A DNA stretch of 28,766 nucleotides from JACVRU01 sp040905885 (GTDB lineage Bacteria > Actinomycetota > Thermoleophilia > Gaiellales > Gaiellaceae): the NCBI GenBank assembly GCA_040905885.1, contig JBBDQR010000102.1:1-28766 (forward strand), given 5' to 3'. This document shows, piece by piece, positions 1-6,512 of the stretch (position 1 is the stretch's first letter; each line of letters opens with the position of its first letter). Both the position numbers and the translations under genes were made by a program. The notes under the pieces were generated by a model. That model did not search any database and had not been told where the DNA came from. It saw nothing but the letters and a program-made list of their open reading frames with translations.

Positions 1-598
1 GGATCGGGTCCGCACGGGCTTGCTCGGCGGCCGCGCCCTGCGCCCGCGACGAGACGCCGCTCTCCGCGATCACGACCCGGTCGCGCGGCGCCTGCGCCAC
101 GAGCTCGAGCTGGGCGCGCCGGTCGATCCGGAAGGTGGCGAGGTCGCGTGCGTTGATCCCGATCGGGTCGGCGCCGAGCCGCACGGCGCGCTCGAGCTCG
201 TCGGCGTCGTGCGCCTCGACCAGGGCGTCGAGGCCGAGCCCGGCGGCGGCGCGCATCAGCTCCGCCACTCCGGAGTCGTCGAGGTCGCGCAGGAGCAGGA
301 GCGCGGCGTCCGCACCCGCGTCGCAAAGCTCCCGCAGCTGTCCCTCCTCGCAGAAGAAGCCCTTCCCGAGCAAAGGAGCGTCCGTCGCGGCCCGCGCGGC
401 GCGCAGGTCGGCGAGCGAGCCGCCGAAGCGCTCGTCGACGAGCACGGAGATCGCCGCCGCGCCCGCGCTCGCAAACGTAGCGGCAAGCCGGGCGGGATCG
501 GCATCGGGCCTCAGGTCCCCGGCCGAGGGGGAGCGGCGCTTGATCTCGGCGACCGCCGCGAGGCCGTCGCCCGCGAGCGCGTCCCGGAACCGGCCCAT
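1..598 (-). CDS. trpC: Indole-3-glycerol phosphate synthase, 3' end outside window
   Basis: TrpC closes the indole ring of 1-(2-carboxyphenylamino)-1-deoxyribulose 5-phosphate in cytoplasmic Trp synthesis. About 199 residues are visible out of a usual ~260, and the C-terminus lies beyond position 1. Family signatures are clear: AEIKRRSPSAGDLR near residue 20 (substrate-binding Lys and the SPS loop), LLGKGFF, DALLVEAHD-like 'LDALVEAHD', GINARDL and VIAESGVSS. The ATG at 598 overlaps the TGA of the upstream small membrane-protein gene (TGATG), so the two should be translationally coupled. The N-terminus is short: many TrpC proteins carry 40-50 residues before the EIKRRSPS motif and this one about 17. 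Identity is secure from the motifs and from trpD/trpG/trpE upstream. Confidence 0.95.
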   Translation of the reverse strand, partial: MGRFRDALAGDGLAAVAEIKRRSPSAGDLRPDADPARLAATFASAGAAAISVLVDERFGGSLADLRAARAATDAPLLGKGFFCEEGQLRELCDAGADAALLLLRDLDDSGVAELMRAAAGLGLDALVEAHDADELERAVRLGADPIGINARDLATFRIDRRAQLELVAQAPRDRVVIAESGVSSRAQGAAAEQARADPI

Positions 599-873
599 CA
601 GGGAAGGAGCACGGCTGCCGTCGCGCCGAAGAGGCAGAGCGAGACGGCCGAGCCCGCGACCGCCTCCGAGACGGAGGCCGCCCGGCCCGGCTCGCCGAGA
701 CCGAGCATCGTCCTCACGGCGAAGGTCGGCACGAGGAAGATCTTCAGGAAGGGGTCGACGCTCCACTTCTCCGGGTGCCACCAGTCGTGGAGGTTCCTCG
801 CGATGAACGCGGCGACGCGGCCGAAGCCGTAGCCGCCCGAGACGAGCGCGACGGCGCCGACGAGCTCAAGCAT
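598..873 (-). CDS. Small membrane protein inside the trp operon, function unknown
   Basis: This is a 91-residue product I do not recognise. It begins MLELVGAVALVSGGYGFGR and has hydrophobic segments at about residues 3-23, 44-58 and 68-90, so it is probably an integral membrane protein with two or three helices. Between the first two lies the polar stretch NLHDWWHPEKWSVDP, with three Trp in six residues. The ATG at 873 overlaps the trpD stop by 8 nt and has an AGGAGG ribosome site just upstream. Its TGA overlaps the trpC ATG. The strong ribosome site and coupled ends argue that it is translated as part of the operon. It could be an unrelated passenger or a Trp-linked membrane component. Existence is fairly sure; function is unknown. 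Confidence 0.75.
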   Translation of the reverse strand: MLELVGAVALVSGGYGFGRVAAFIARNLHDWWHPEKWSVDPFLKIFLVPTFAVRTMLGLGEPGRAASVSEAVAGSAVSLCLFGATAAVLLP

Positions 874-1894
874 GGGAGGGAGCCTCCTGTCGTGAGAAGA
901 GGACGAGCGAGTCGAGCCGCGCCTGCACGGCTCCGGAATCCAGTGCGCGGCGGGCGACCTCGAGCCCCTCGCGGAGGTCTTCCGCGTGGCCGGACGCGGC
1001 GATCGCGCCGGCCGCGTTGAGCAGGATCGCATCGCGGGCGCCCCCTTCGGCGCCGGCGAAGACCTCGCGGATCGCGGCGGCGTTCTCCTGGGGCGTGCCG
1101 CCGAGGAGCGCCTCGGGCGCGCAGCGCGGGATACCCAGGTCGAGCGGGTCGAGCGTGCGCTCGACGACGCGGCCGTCGCGCACCTCGCAGACGAGGTTCG
1201 GCCCCGCCGGCGAGAGCTCGTCGATCCCGTGAGCGCCGTGGACGACGAAGGCACGCCGCGCGCCGAGCATCGCCAGCACGTCGGCGATCGTGCGCACGAG
1301 GCCGGGCGAGTAGACGCCGACCACCTGCGCCCGCGCCCCGGCGGGGTTCGTCAGCGGCCCGAGGACGTTGAAGACCGTGCGGGTGGCGAGCTCGCGCCGG
1401 ACCGAGGCGGCGTGCCGCATCGCCGGGTGGTGAGAGGGCGCGAACATGAAGCCGAAGCCGAGCTCGTCGATCGAGCGGGCGATCCGATCCGGCGGGAGCT
1501 CGAGTTCGAAGCCGAGCGCCTCGAGCACGTCCGCCGAGCCGCAGGCCGAGGAGACAGCACGATTGCCGTGCTTTGCCACCGCGGCCCCGGCCGCCGCGGC
1601 GACGAGGGCGGCCGCGGTCGAGATGTTGAGCGTCTGCGCGCCGTCGCCGCCCGTGCCGGCCGTGTCGACAAGGTCGGCGCGCGTGGGGTGGACGGCGACG
1701 ACGTGGGCGCGCATCGCCTCCGCGAAGCCCGCGATCTCGTCCGCCGACTCGCCCTTCGCCCGCAGCGCGACGAGCAGGCCGCCGATCTGCGCGGGCGTCG
1801 CCTCGCCCGCCATCACGAGCCCCATCACCTCGCGCGCCTGCTCCCGCGAGAGCGAGCGGCCGTCGAGCACCTCGGCGAGCGCCTGCTGGATCAC
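866..1894 (-). CDS. trpD: Anthranilate phosphoribosyltransferase
   Basis: TrpD transfers phosphoribose from PRPP to anthranilate, the second committed step of Trp synthesis. The 342-residue length is typical. Motifs seen are DTAGTGGDG at residues 77-85 (PRPP-binding loop), KHGNRAVSS, GSADVLEALG, FMFAPSHHPAMRH and NVLGPLTNP, all in the family order. The start is GTG at 1894, which shares GTGA with the trpG stop (4-nt overlap), so trpG and trpD are coupled. The 3' end overlaps the small membrane-protein gene. No lesion is seen. Identity is very secure. Confidence 0.97.
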   Translation of the reverse strand: MIQQALAEVLDGRSLSREQAREVMGLVMAGEATPAQIGGLLVALRAKGESADEIAGFAEAMRAHVVAVHPTRADLVDTAGTGGDGAQTLNISTAAALVAAAAGAAVAKHGNRAVSSACGSADVLEALGFELELPPDRIARSIDELGFGFMFAPSHHPAMRHAASVRRELATRTVFNVLGPLTNPAGARAQVVGVYSPGLVRTIADVLAMLGARRAFVVHGAHGIDELSPAGPNLVCEVRDGRVVERTLDPLDLGIPRCAPEALLGGTPQENAAAIREVFAGAEGGARDAILLNAAGAIAASGHAEDLREGLEVARRALDSGAVQARLDSLVLFSRQEAPSHA

Positions 1895-2445
1895 GAGAGG
1901 AAGTTCCTTCCCAGCTCGGGGCCGAGGGGGGTGAGCACCGACTCGGGGTGGAACTGGACGCCCTCGACGGGCAGTTCGCGATGGCGGACGCCCATCACCT
2001 CGCCGTCCGGGGAGGTCGCCGTCACGACGAGCGCGTCGGGGATCGAGTGCGCGGCGAGCGAGTGGTAGCGCCCGACCTCGATCTCCTCAGGCAGGCCCGC
2101 GTAGACCCCCTGCCCGTCGTGGCGGATCGTCGAAGCCTTGCCGTGGACGAGCTCGCGCGCGCGGCCGATCTCGCCGCCGTAGAGCTGGACGAGCGCCTGG
2201 TGGCCCAGGCAGACGCCGAGCGTCGGGACGCGTCCGGCCAGCCGCTCGAGGATCGCGAGCGTGTTGCCGGAACCCTCCGGCCTGCCGGGGCCGGGGGAGA
2301 CGACGAGGTGGGAGGGGCCGAGCCGCTCGGCCTCGTCCTCGTCGAGCTCGTCGTTCCGGCGGACGACCACGTCTGCCCCGAGCTCGGCGAACAGGTGCGC
2401 GAGGTTGTACGTGAACGAGTCGTAGTTGTCGATCAGGAGCAGCAT
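1891..2445 (-). CDS. trpG: Anthranilate synthase glutamine amidotransferase subunit
   Basis: TrpG releases ammonia from glutamine and passes it to TrpE for anthranilate formation; as in other bacteria it may also serve PabB. The 184-residue length is usual for a stand-alone class I amidotransferase. The protein opens LLLIDNYDSFTYNL, has the oxyanion strand VVSPGPGRPEGSG, the nucleophile Cys79 in GVCLGHQ, and His166 and Glu168 in FHPESVLT, completing the triad. The ATG at 2445 shares TGATG with the stop of a 35-codon ORF that bridges trpE and trpG. It is separate from TrpE, not fused as in some actinobacteria. Confidence 0.96.
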   Translation of the reverse strand: MLLLIDNYDSFTYNLAHLFAELGADVVVRRNDELDEDEAERLGPSHLVVSPGPGRPEGSGNTLAILERLAGRVPTLGVCLGHQALVQLYGGEIGRARELVHGKASTIRHDGQGVYAGLPEEIEVGRYHSLAAHSIPDALVVTATSPDGEVMGVRHRELPVEGVQFHPESVLTPLGPELGRNFLS

Positions 2446-2552
2446 CAGCCCTCGCTTCCCTCGCCGGCGGCGGCTCCCGCCGGGCGAAGCCCGGCTCCGC
2501 CGACGCCTGGCGCCGCTGGCCGCACGCCGCTCTCCGGCCCCGTATTACTCAT
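2445..2552 (-). CDS. Candidate 35-codon ORF bridging trpE and trpG
   Basis: This is a possible small gene. Its ATG (2552) overlaps the trpE stop as ATGA, and its TGA overlaps the trpG ATG as TGATG, so both ends are arranged for translational coupling. The peptide starts MSNTGPESGVRP and is otherwise Gly/Ala/Pro-rich with no recognisable domain. The DNA contains a perfect 7-bp hairpin with a 3-base loop at 2479-2495. The alternative is that this is a non-coding spacer and that the ORF only carries ribosomes from trpE to trpG. Frame and junctions are visible; function is unknown. Confidence 0.4.
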   Translation of the reverse strand: MSNTGPESGVRPAAPGVGGAGLRPAGAAAGEGSEG

Positions 2553-3978
2553 ACTGTGGCCTCCGGCGTCGCACGCCCAGCGGCGCCCGAGGGAACCGAG
2601 CGCGCCTCCGCGAGCCGGATCGCGGTCTCGAGCGCCGCGAGCTTGCGCAGGCACTCCTCGTGCTCGGNNNNNNNNNNNNNNNNNNNNNNNNNNNNNNNNN
2701 NNNNNNNNNNNNNNNNNNNNNNNNNNNNNNNNNNNNNNNNNNNNNNNNNNNNNNNNNNNNNNNNNNNAGCCGGATCGCGGTCTCGAGCGCCGCGAGCTTG
2801 CGCAGGCACTCCTCGTGCTCGGCGCGCGGGTCGGAGTCGGCGACGATCCCGGCGCCGGCCTGGAGCAGCGCGACCCCGTCGTGGAGGACGATCGTCCGGA
2901 TCGCGATGCAGGTGTCCAGCGTCTCGCCGGGCAGCGCGTAGCCGACCGCGCCCGCGTACGGCCCGCGCCGGTAGCCCTCGAGCTCCGAGATGATCTGCAT
3001 CGCTCGCACCTTCGGCGCGCCGGACACTGTCCCCGCGGGGAAGGCGGCGCGGAGGAGGTCGAAGTGCGAGACCTCGGGCCGGAGCTCGCCGGCGACCTCC
3101 GAGACGAGGTGCGTCACGTGGGAGAACCGCTCCGCCTCGAGGAAGCGCTCGACGTGCACCGAGCCGGGCACGCAGACGCGAGACAGGTCGTTCCTGGCCA
3201 GGTCGACCAGCATCACGTGCTCGGCTCGGTCCTTCTCGGAGGAGAGCAACCTGGCGGCGTCGCCGGCGCCGGGGCTCGTCGTGCCGGCGATCGGGTTGGC
3301 GCTCGCGCGGCGGCCTTCCGCCTTGACGAGCGTCTCCGGCGACGAGCCGACCAGGGCGAGCTCGCCCAGCTCGAGGAGGAACATGTACGGGGAGGGATTG
3401 ACGCGGCGCAGCGAGCGGTAGAGCTCGAGCGCCGACGCGCTGGTCGGCCGCTCCGCCCGCTGGGAGAGGACGATCTGGAAGGCGTCGCCGGCGGCGATGT
3501 GCTCGCGGGCGCGGGAGACGGAGCGCTCGTAGTCGTGGCGGGAGGGGGAGCGGCGGAGCGCGCCCGAGGAGCCGTAGCCGCCGGGCAGCGGCGGCAGCGG
3601 GCCGGCGAGGAGGTCGGTGACGTGCTCCGGATCGCCGCAGAGCACCTCGGCCATGCCACGCCCGTGGTCGAAGCGGACGAGCACGTCCGCGATCACGAAG
3701 AGGCTCTCCGGCAGGCCGCGCCCGGCGTCGGGCAGCGGCACCGTGGGCTCGAGGGTCGCGGCGTGGTCGTAGCCGAGGTAGCCGACGACCGGCTCCGCGC
3801 TCTCGGTCGCCTCGTCGAAGGAGACGAGCCGCGAGCCGGCGCCGAGCAGCGAGTAGCGGCCGAGCCGTCCCTTCTCCACCGACTCGAGCAGGAAGCTCGC
3901 CCCGCCCGCCTCGCGCACGCGCAGGTACGCCCCCAGCGGGGTGATCAGGTCGGTGGCGATGACGGTTTGAACGATCAT
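2549..3978 (-). CDS. trpE: Anthranilate synthase component I (interrupted by scaffold gap)
   Basis: TrpE forms anthranilate from chorismate with ammonia from TrpG. The N-terminus carries LLES at residues 30-33 with a following Ser, the family's Trp feedback-binding element, so allosteric inhibition by Trp is expected. Catalytic-domain motifs are PIAGTTSPG, DLARNDLSRV, HLVSEVAGEL, FPAGTVSGAPKVRAM, ELEGYRRGPYAGAVGY and GAGIVADSDPRAEHEE. The gene is broken by 100 Ns at 2668-2767, flanked by the same 55 bases on both sides. Removing the gap plus one copy (155 bases) restores one open frame of 1,275 nt (424 codons plus stop at 2549-2551). That is somewhat shorter than many TrpE. The ATG at 3978 has a modest GAGA upstream and no strong ribosome site. 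Confidence 0.93.
2668..2767. other. Assembly gap (100 N) inside trpE
   Basis: This is a run of exactly 100 Ns. Bases 2613-2667 before it and 2768-2822 after it are identical (55 bp), which is what unmerged contig ends sharing a k-mer overlap look like. Collapsing the duplicate repairs the trpE frame, so there is probably no missing sequence here. Confidence 0.95.
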
Positions 3979-3990
3979 TCTCTTTGGGGC

Positions 3991-4019
3991 CCCCGCGAAG
4001 TGCGAAGCACTTTGCGGGG
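3991..4019. repeat. Hairpin between trp terminator and trpE start
   Basis: This is a 13-bp inverted repeat with a 3-base loop. The arms are CCCCGCGAAGTGC (3991-4003) and GCACTTTGCGGGG (4007-4019), with one non-Watson-Crick position that is a G.U pair in a plus-strand RNA and A.C in the trp mRNA. It lies after the attenuator terminator and 12 nt before the trpE ATG, so it would form only in read-through trp mRNA. There it could affect ribosome access or mRNA stability. No T-tract follows on either strand, so it is not an intrinsic terminator. Confidence 0.6.
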
Positions 4020-4022
4020 TTG

Positions 4023-4044
4023 AAAAAAGACCCTCCTGGGGTCT
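4023..4044 (-). terminator. trp attenuator intrinsic terminator
   Basis: Read on the minus strand this is AGACCC, a 5-nt loop, GGGTCT and then a run of six T (including the last stem base), the layout of a Rho-independent terminator. It sits 32 nt after the stop of the Trp-rich leader peptide and about 45 nt before trpE. This is the position expected of the transcription attenuator of a trp operon. Confidence 0.85.
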
Positions 4045-4076
4045 ATCGGGGCGGAACGGGGATCTCTCCAGCGCTT

Positions 4077-4148
4077 TTAGGACAGCCGCAGGCTCCCGCT
4101 CCGCTCGCGCGGCCAGAACCAGGCCCAGGTGCGGATGGCGGGAGTCAT
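4077..4148 (-). CDS. trpL: trp operon leader peptide (three Trp codons)
   Basis: This is a 23-codon ORF, ATG at 4148 and TAA at 4077-4079, with Trp codons at positions 8, 10 and 12 (context IRTWAWFWPRE). It is followed by an intrinsic terminator and then trpE, which is the classical architecture of ribosome-mediated attenuation. Low charged tRNA-Trp should stall the ribosome on these codons and favour read-through. There is no Shine-Dalgarno. Instead a -10 box (TATCCT) ends 7 nt before the ATG, so the message probably starts at or next to the AUG and is translated as a leaderless mRNA. In the RNA, bases 4138-4144 can pair with 4093-4099, and 4095-4104 with 4051-4060. These two pairings are mutually exclusive, as expected of alternative leader folds. 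Confidence 0.88.
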   Translation of the reverse strand: MTPAIRTWAWFWPRERSGSLRLS

Positions 4149-4155
4149 TACTTGG

Positions 4156-4183
4156 AGGATAAGACGCTGGGAACGGCTGTCAA
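4156..4183 (-). promoter_or_regulatory. Promoter of the trp operon
   Basis: On the minus strand there is a perfect -35 hexamer TTGACA (4183-4178), a 16-bp spacer, and the -10 hexamer TATCCT (4161-4156). The leader ATG follows 7 nt downstream, so the predicted transcription start coincides with the start codon. It is the best sigma-A-type promoter visible in the window. Confidence 0.8.
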
Positions 4184-4185
4184 GT

Positions 4186-4191
4186 TAGTCT
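4186..4191 (+). promoter_or_regulatory. Possible -10 box for the M42 peptidase gene
   Basis: TAGTCT lies 8 nt upstream of the GTG at 4200. It abuts the -35 box of the divergent trp promoter, so the two promoters would compete for the same DNA. No convincing -35 is seen. Support is weak. Confidence 0.35.
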
Positions 4192-4199
4192 GCGCGGCC

Positions 4200-5252
4200 G
4201 TGGCCGTTCCCGACCTGCTGAGGCGCCTGCTCGAGACTCCGGGCCCCACCGGCTCGGAGTCGGCCCCCCCCCCCCGCTGGGGGGGGGCCGCCTCGGCGTT
4301 CGCCGAGGTGAGCGGCGACGTCGTGGGCAACTCGCTCGCCCGCGTGCGGGGAACGGGGGACGGGCCGCTGCTCGCGCTCTTCGGGCACGTCGACGAGATC
4401 GGGCTGACGATCACGCACGCCGACGAGCGCGGCAACCTCTCCGTCCGAGGCCTCGGCGGCTGGAACCCGCAGGTGCTGCTCGGCCAGCGGGTCGAGATCC
4501 TGACCCGCGACGGCCGCGTCCCCGGCGTGGTGGCGGCGAAGCGCGAGCCCAAGCAGAAGGCCGAGGAGAAGAAGCGGGTCGAGCTCGAGGACCTGCACAT
4601 CGACATCGGCGCGAGCGACGCCGACGACGCCTGGAAGGTCTTGCGCCGGGGCGATCCCGCCGTGCTCGCGGTGCAGCCGGTCGAGCTGCTCAACGGCCGG
4701 ATCGCCTCCCGCGCGCTCGACAATCGCCTGGGGGCGTATGTGGTGCTCGAAGCGGCGCGCCGCGTGGCCGAGGCGGGCGCGACGGGCGACGTGGTCGCGG
4801 TCGCGACGGTGGAGGAGGAGGTGGGCGACTTCCTCGGCGCGCGGGCGGCGGCGTTCGCGCTCGAGCCGGCGGTGGCGATCGCCGTGGACGTGACCTGGGC
4901 CTCCGACGTGCCCGGGGGCGACCCGAAGGAGTACGGCGAGCAGAAGCTGGGCGACGGGACGGCGATCATGCGCGGGCCGGGCATCCCACCGCGCCTGTTC
5001 GAAGCGCTCGTCGAGACCGCCGAGGCGGAGGGCATTCCGCATTGCGTCGAGGTCTCGACCGGCCGCTCCCACACCGACGCCGACGCCGTGGTCGTGAGCC
5101 GGACCGGCATCCCGACGGGCGTCGTCTCGATCCCGCTGCGCCACATGCACACGCCCGGCGAGATCTGCGACCTCGCGGACGTGGAGGCCTGCGTCGCGCT
5201 GATCGCCGCCTTCGCCGGGCGCCTCGGGTCCGACTCGGACTTCGCGCGCTAG
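4200..5252 (+). CDS. M42 family metallopeptidase (glutamyl aminopeptidase/endoglucanase M-like)
   Basis: This is a cytoplasmic dinuclear-metal aminopeptidase of 350 residues, a normal M42 length. Metal and catalytic residues follow family order: His63 and Asp65 in GHVDEIG, Asp174 in RALDNRLGAY, the Glu pair 205-206 in VATVEEEVG, Asp230 in AIAVDVTWASD and His317 in RHMHTPGE. I chose GTG 4200 (MAVPDLLRRLLETPGPTGSE) because this is where family similarity begins. The open frame extends further upstream only through the trp control region. Near the N-terminus runs of 12 C and 9 G (4264-4287) encode PPPRWGG, where the length may be misread. Peptide substrates cannot be told from sequence. Its neighbour is a thiolase gene 9 nt downstream. 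Confidence 0.88.
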   Translation: MAVPDLLRRLLETPGPTGSESAPPPRWGGAASAFAEVSGDVVGNSLARVRGTGDGPLLALFGHVDEIGLTITHADERGNLSVRGLGGWNPQVLLGQRVEILTRDGRVPGVVAAKREPKQKAEEKKRVELEDLHIDIGASDADDAWKVLRRGDPAVLAVQPVELLNGRIASRALDNRLGAYVVLEAARRVAEAGATGDVVAVATVEEEVGDFLGARAAAFALEPAVAIAVDVTWASDVPGGDPKEYGEQKLGDGTAIMRGPGIPPRLFEALVETAEAEGIPHCVEVSTGRSHTDADAVVVSRTGIPTGVVSIPLRHMHTPGEICDLADVEACVALIAAFAGRLGSDSDFAR

Positions 5253-5255
5253 CCT
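5250..5255 (+). promoter_or_regulatory. Possible -10 box (TAGCCT) for a leaderless thiolase mRNA
   Basis: TAGCCT ends exactly 6 nt before the ATG at 5262, and its TAG is also the stop codon of the M42 gene. No Shine-Dalgarno precedes the ATG. The same hexamer at the same distance is found before the gene at 7505. Confidence 0.45.
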
Positions 5256-5261
5256 GCCTGC

Positions 5262-6413
5262 ATGGCCCGTTCCGTCGTCGTAGCCGCGCTGCGCACGCCC
5301 TTCGGCAAGCTCGGCGGCGCGCTCATGGACTACGAGGCGACGAAGCTCGGTGCTCACGTGATCCGGGCCGCCCTCGACCGGATCGGCATGGAGGACGGCG
5401 AGGTCCAGTACGTGATCATGGGCCAGGTGCTCCAGGGCGGCGCGGGGCAGGCGCCCGCGCGCCAGGCGGCTGTCGGCGCCGGCCTGCCGAAGGAGGTACC
5501 CGCGGACACGATCAACAAGGTGTGCGCCTCCTCGATCCGCGCCGTCGAGATCGCCGACTCGATGATCCGCGCAAGCGACATCGAGGTCGTCGTCACGGGC
5601 GGGATGGAGTCGATGAGCAACGCGCCGTACGCGCTGAAGAAGGCGCGCTTCGGCTACCGGCTCGGCGACGACAAGATCATCGACCTGATGGTCTACGACG
5701 GGCTGACGTCGACCTTCGACAAGCGCCACATGGTCGAGCAGGCCTCGCACGTCTCCCGCGAGCTCGGCATCTCGCGCGAGGACCAGGATCGCTGGGCGCT
5801 CCGCTCCCACGAGCGCGCGGTGCGCGCGATCGACGAGGGGCTCTTCGCGGACGAGATCGTCCCCGTGGGGGAGTTCGCGGTCGACGAGAGCCCGCGCCGC
5901 GACACGTCCTACGAGCGGCTCTCCCAGCTGAAGCCGGTCTTCGACCCGGAGGGGACGACGACGGCCGGGAACGCGCCCGGGGTGAACGACGGCGCCAGCT
6001 GCGTGATCGTGACCAGCGAGGAGTACGCACGGAGGCGCGGCTTCGACGTGCTGGCGACGATCCTCTCCCAGGGCTACGCGGCCGACGATTTCGCCTACCT
6101 GGCGCGCACGCCGGCGCTGGCGGGCGGGATGGCGCTCGAGCGGGCCGGCAAGTCGATCGGGGACGTCGAGCGCGTGGAGATCAACGAGGCGTTCTCGTCG
6201 GTGGCGCTGAACTCGGTCGCGATGCTGGGCGCCGATCCGGAGAAGGTGAACGTCAACGGCGGCGCCGTCGCGCTCGGGCACCCGATCGGTGCCTCCGGCG
6301 GGCGGATTCTCGGCACGATGATCCACGAGCTGCGCCGGAACGGCGGCGGGCTCGGGCTGGCCGCGATCTGCTCGGGCGGCGGGCAGGGCGACGCGCTGCT
6401 CGTCGAGGTGTAA
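5262..6413 (+). CDS. Acetyl-CoA C-acetyltransferase (thiolase)
   Basis: A 383-residue thiolase, condensing two acetyl-CoA to acetoacetyl-CoA or cleaving 3-ketoacyl-CoA. Catalytic residues are present: Cys88 in NKVCASSIRA, His340 in GHPIGASGGR and Cys370 in CSGGGQGDA, with NEAFSSVAL before them. The start MARSVVVAALRTPFGK fits the family. The gene lies 9 nt after the M42 peptidase and has no ribosome site, consistent with leaderless initiation from the TAGCCT box. With the hydroxyacyl-CoA dehydrogenase at 7505 and the acyl-CoA dehydrogenase at 17914 it covers most of a short-chain acyl-CoA cycle. Whether it works in the synthetic or degradative direction cannot be decided here. Confidence 0.93.
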   Translation: MARSVVVAALRTPFGKLGGALMDYEATKLGAHVIRAALDRIGMEDGEVQYVIMGQVLQGGAGQAPARQAAVGAGLPKEVPADTINKVCASSIRAVEIADSMIRASDIEVVVTGGMESMSNAPYALKKARFGYRLGDDKIIDLMVYDGLTSTFDKRHMVEQASHVSRELGISREDQDRWALRSHERAVRAIDEGLFADEIVPVGEFAVDESPRRDTSYERLSQLKPVFDPEGTTTAGNAPGVNDGASCVIVTSEEYARRRGFDVLATILSQGYAADDFAYLARTPALAGGMALERAGKSIGDVERVEINEAFSSVALNSVAMLGADPEKVNVNGGAVALGHPIGASGGRILGTMIHELRRNGGGLGLAAICSGGGQGDALLVEV

Positions 6414-6512
6414 CGCCTTCGTGCCGAGTCTGCGCCGAGGGGCGAAAGGACACTAGCCGGCGCCTGCCGCCGCCGGTTTCCTCCTGCCGGTTGTCGACGG
6501 AAGGAGGACTTC

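Noticed and set aside
2613..2822. 55-bp direct repeat as a mobile-element target duplication or attachment site
   Set aside because: It flanks exactly 100 Ns and its collapse restores trpE; an assembly overlap explains it.
3991..4019. Second intrinsic terminator in the trp leader
   Set aside because: A strong stem but no T-tract on either side in the trp direction; read in the plus direction it is followed by TTGAAAAAAG, also not a T-run.
1948..4023. Long plus-strand open frame opposite the trp genes
   Set aside because: It is antisense to trpG and trpE and crosses the N gap; no recognisable domain.
4185..6326. Long minus-strand open frame opposite the M42 and thiolase genes
   Set aside because: It has no domain motif and low-complexity Arg/His/Asp composition; both plus-strand genes have full catalytic motif sets.
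6414..6512. Promoter or riboswitch upstream of the collagen-like gene
   Set aside because: Apart from the ribosome site no convincing -35/-10 pair or conserved RNA motif could be seen in these 99 bases.
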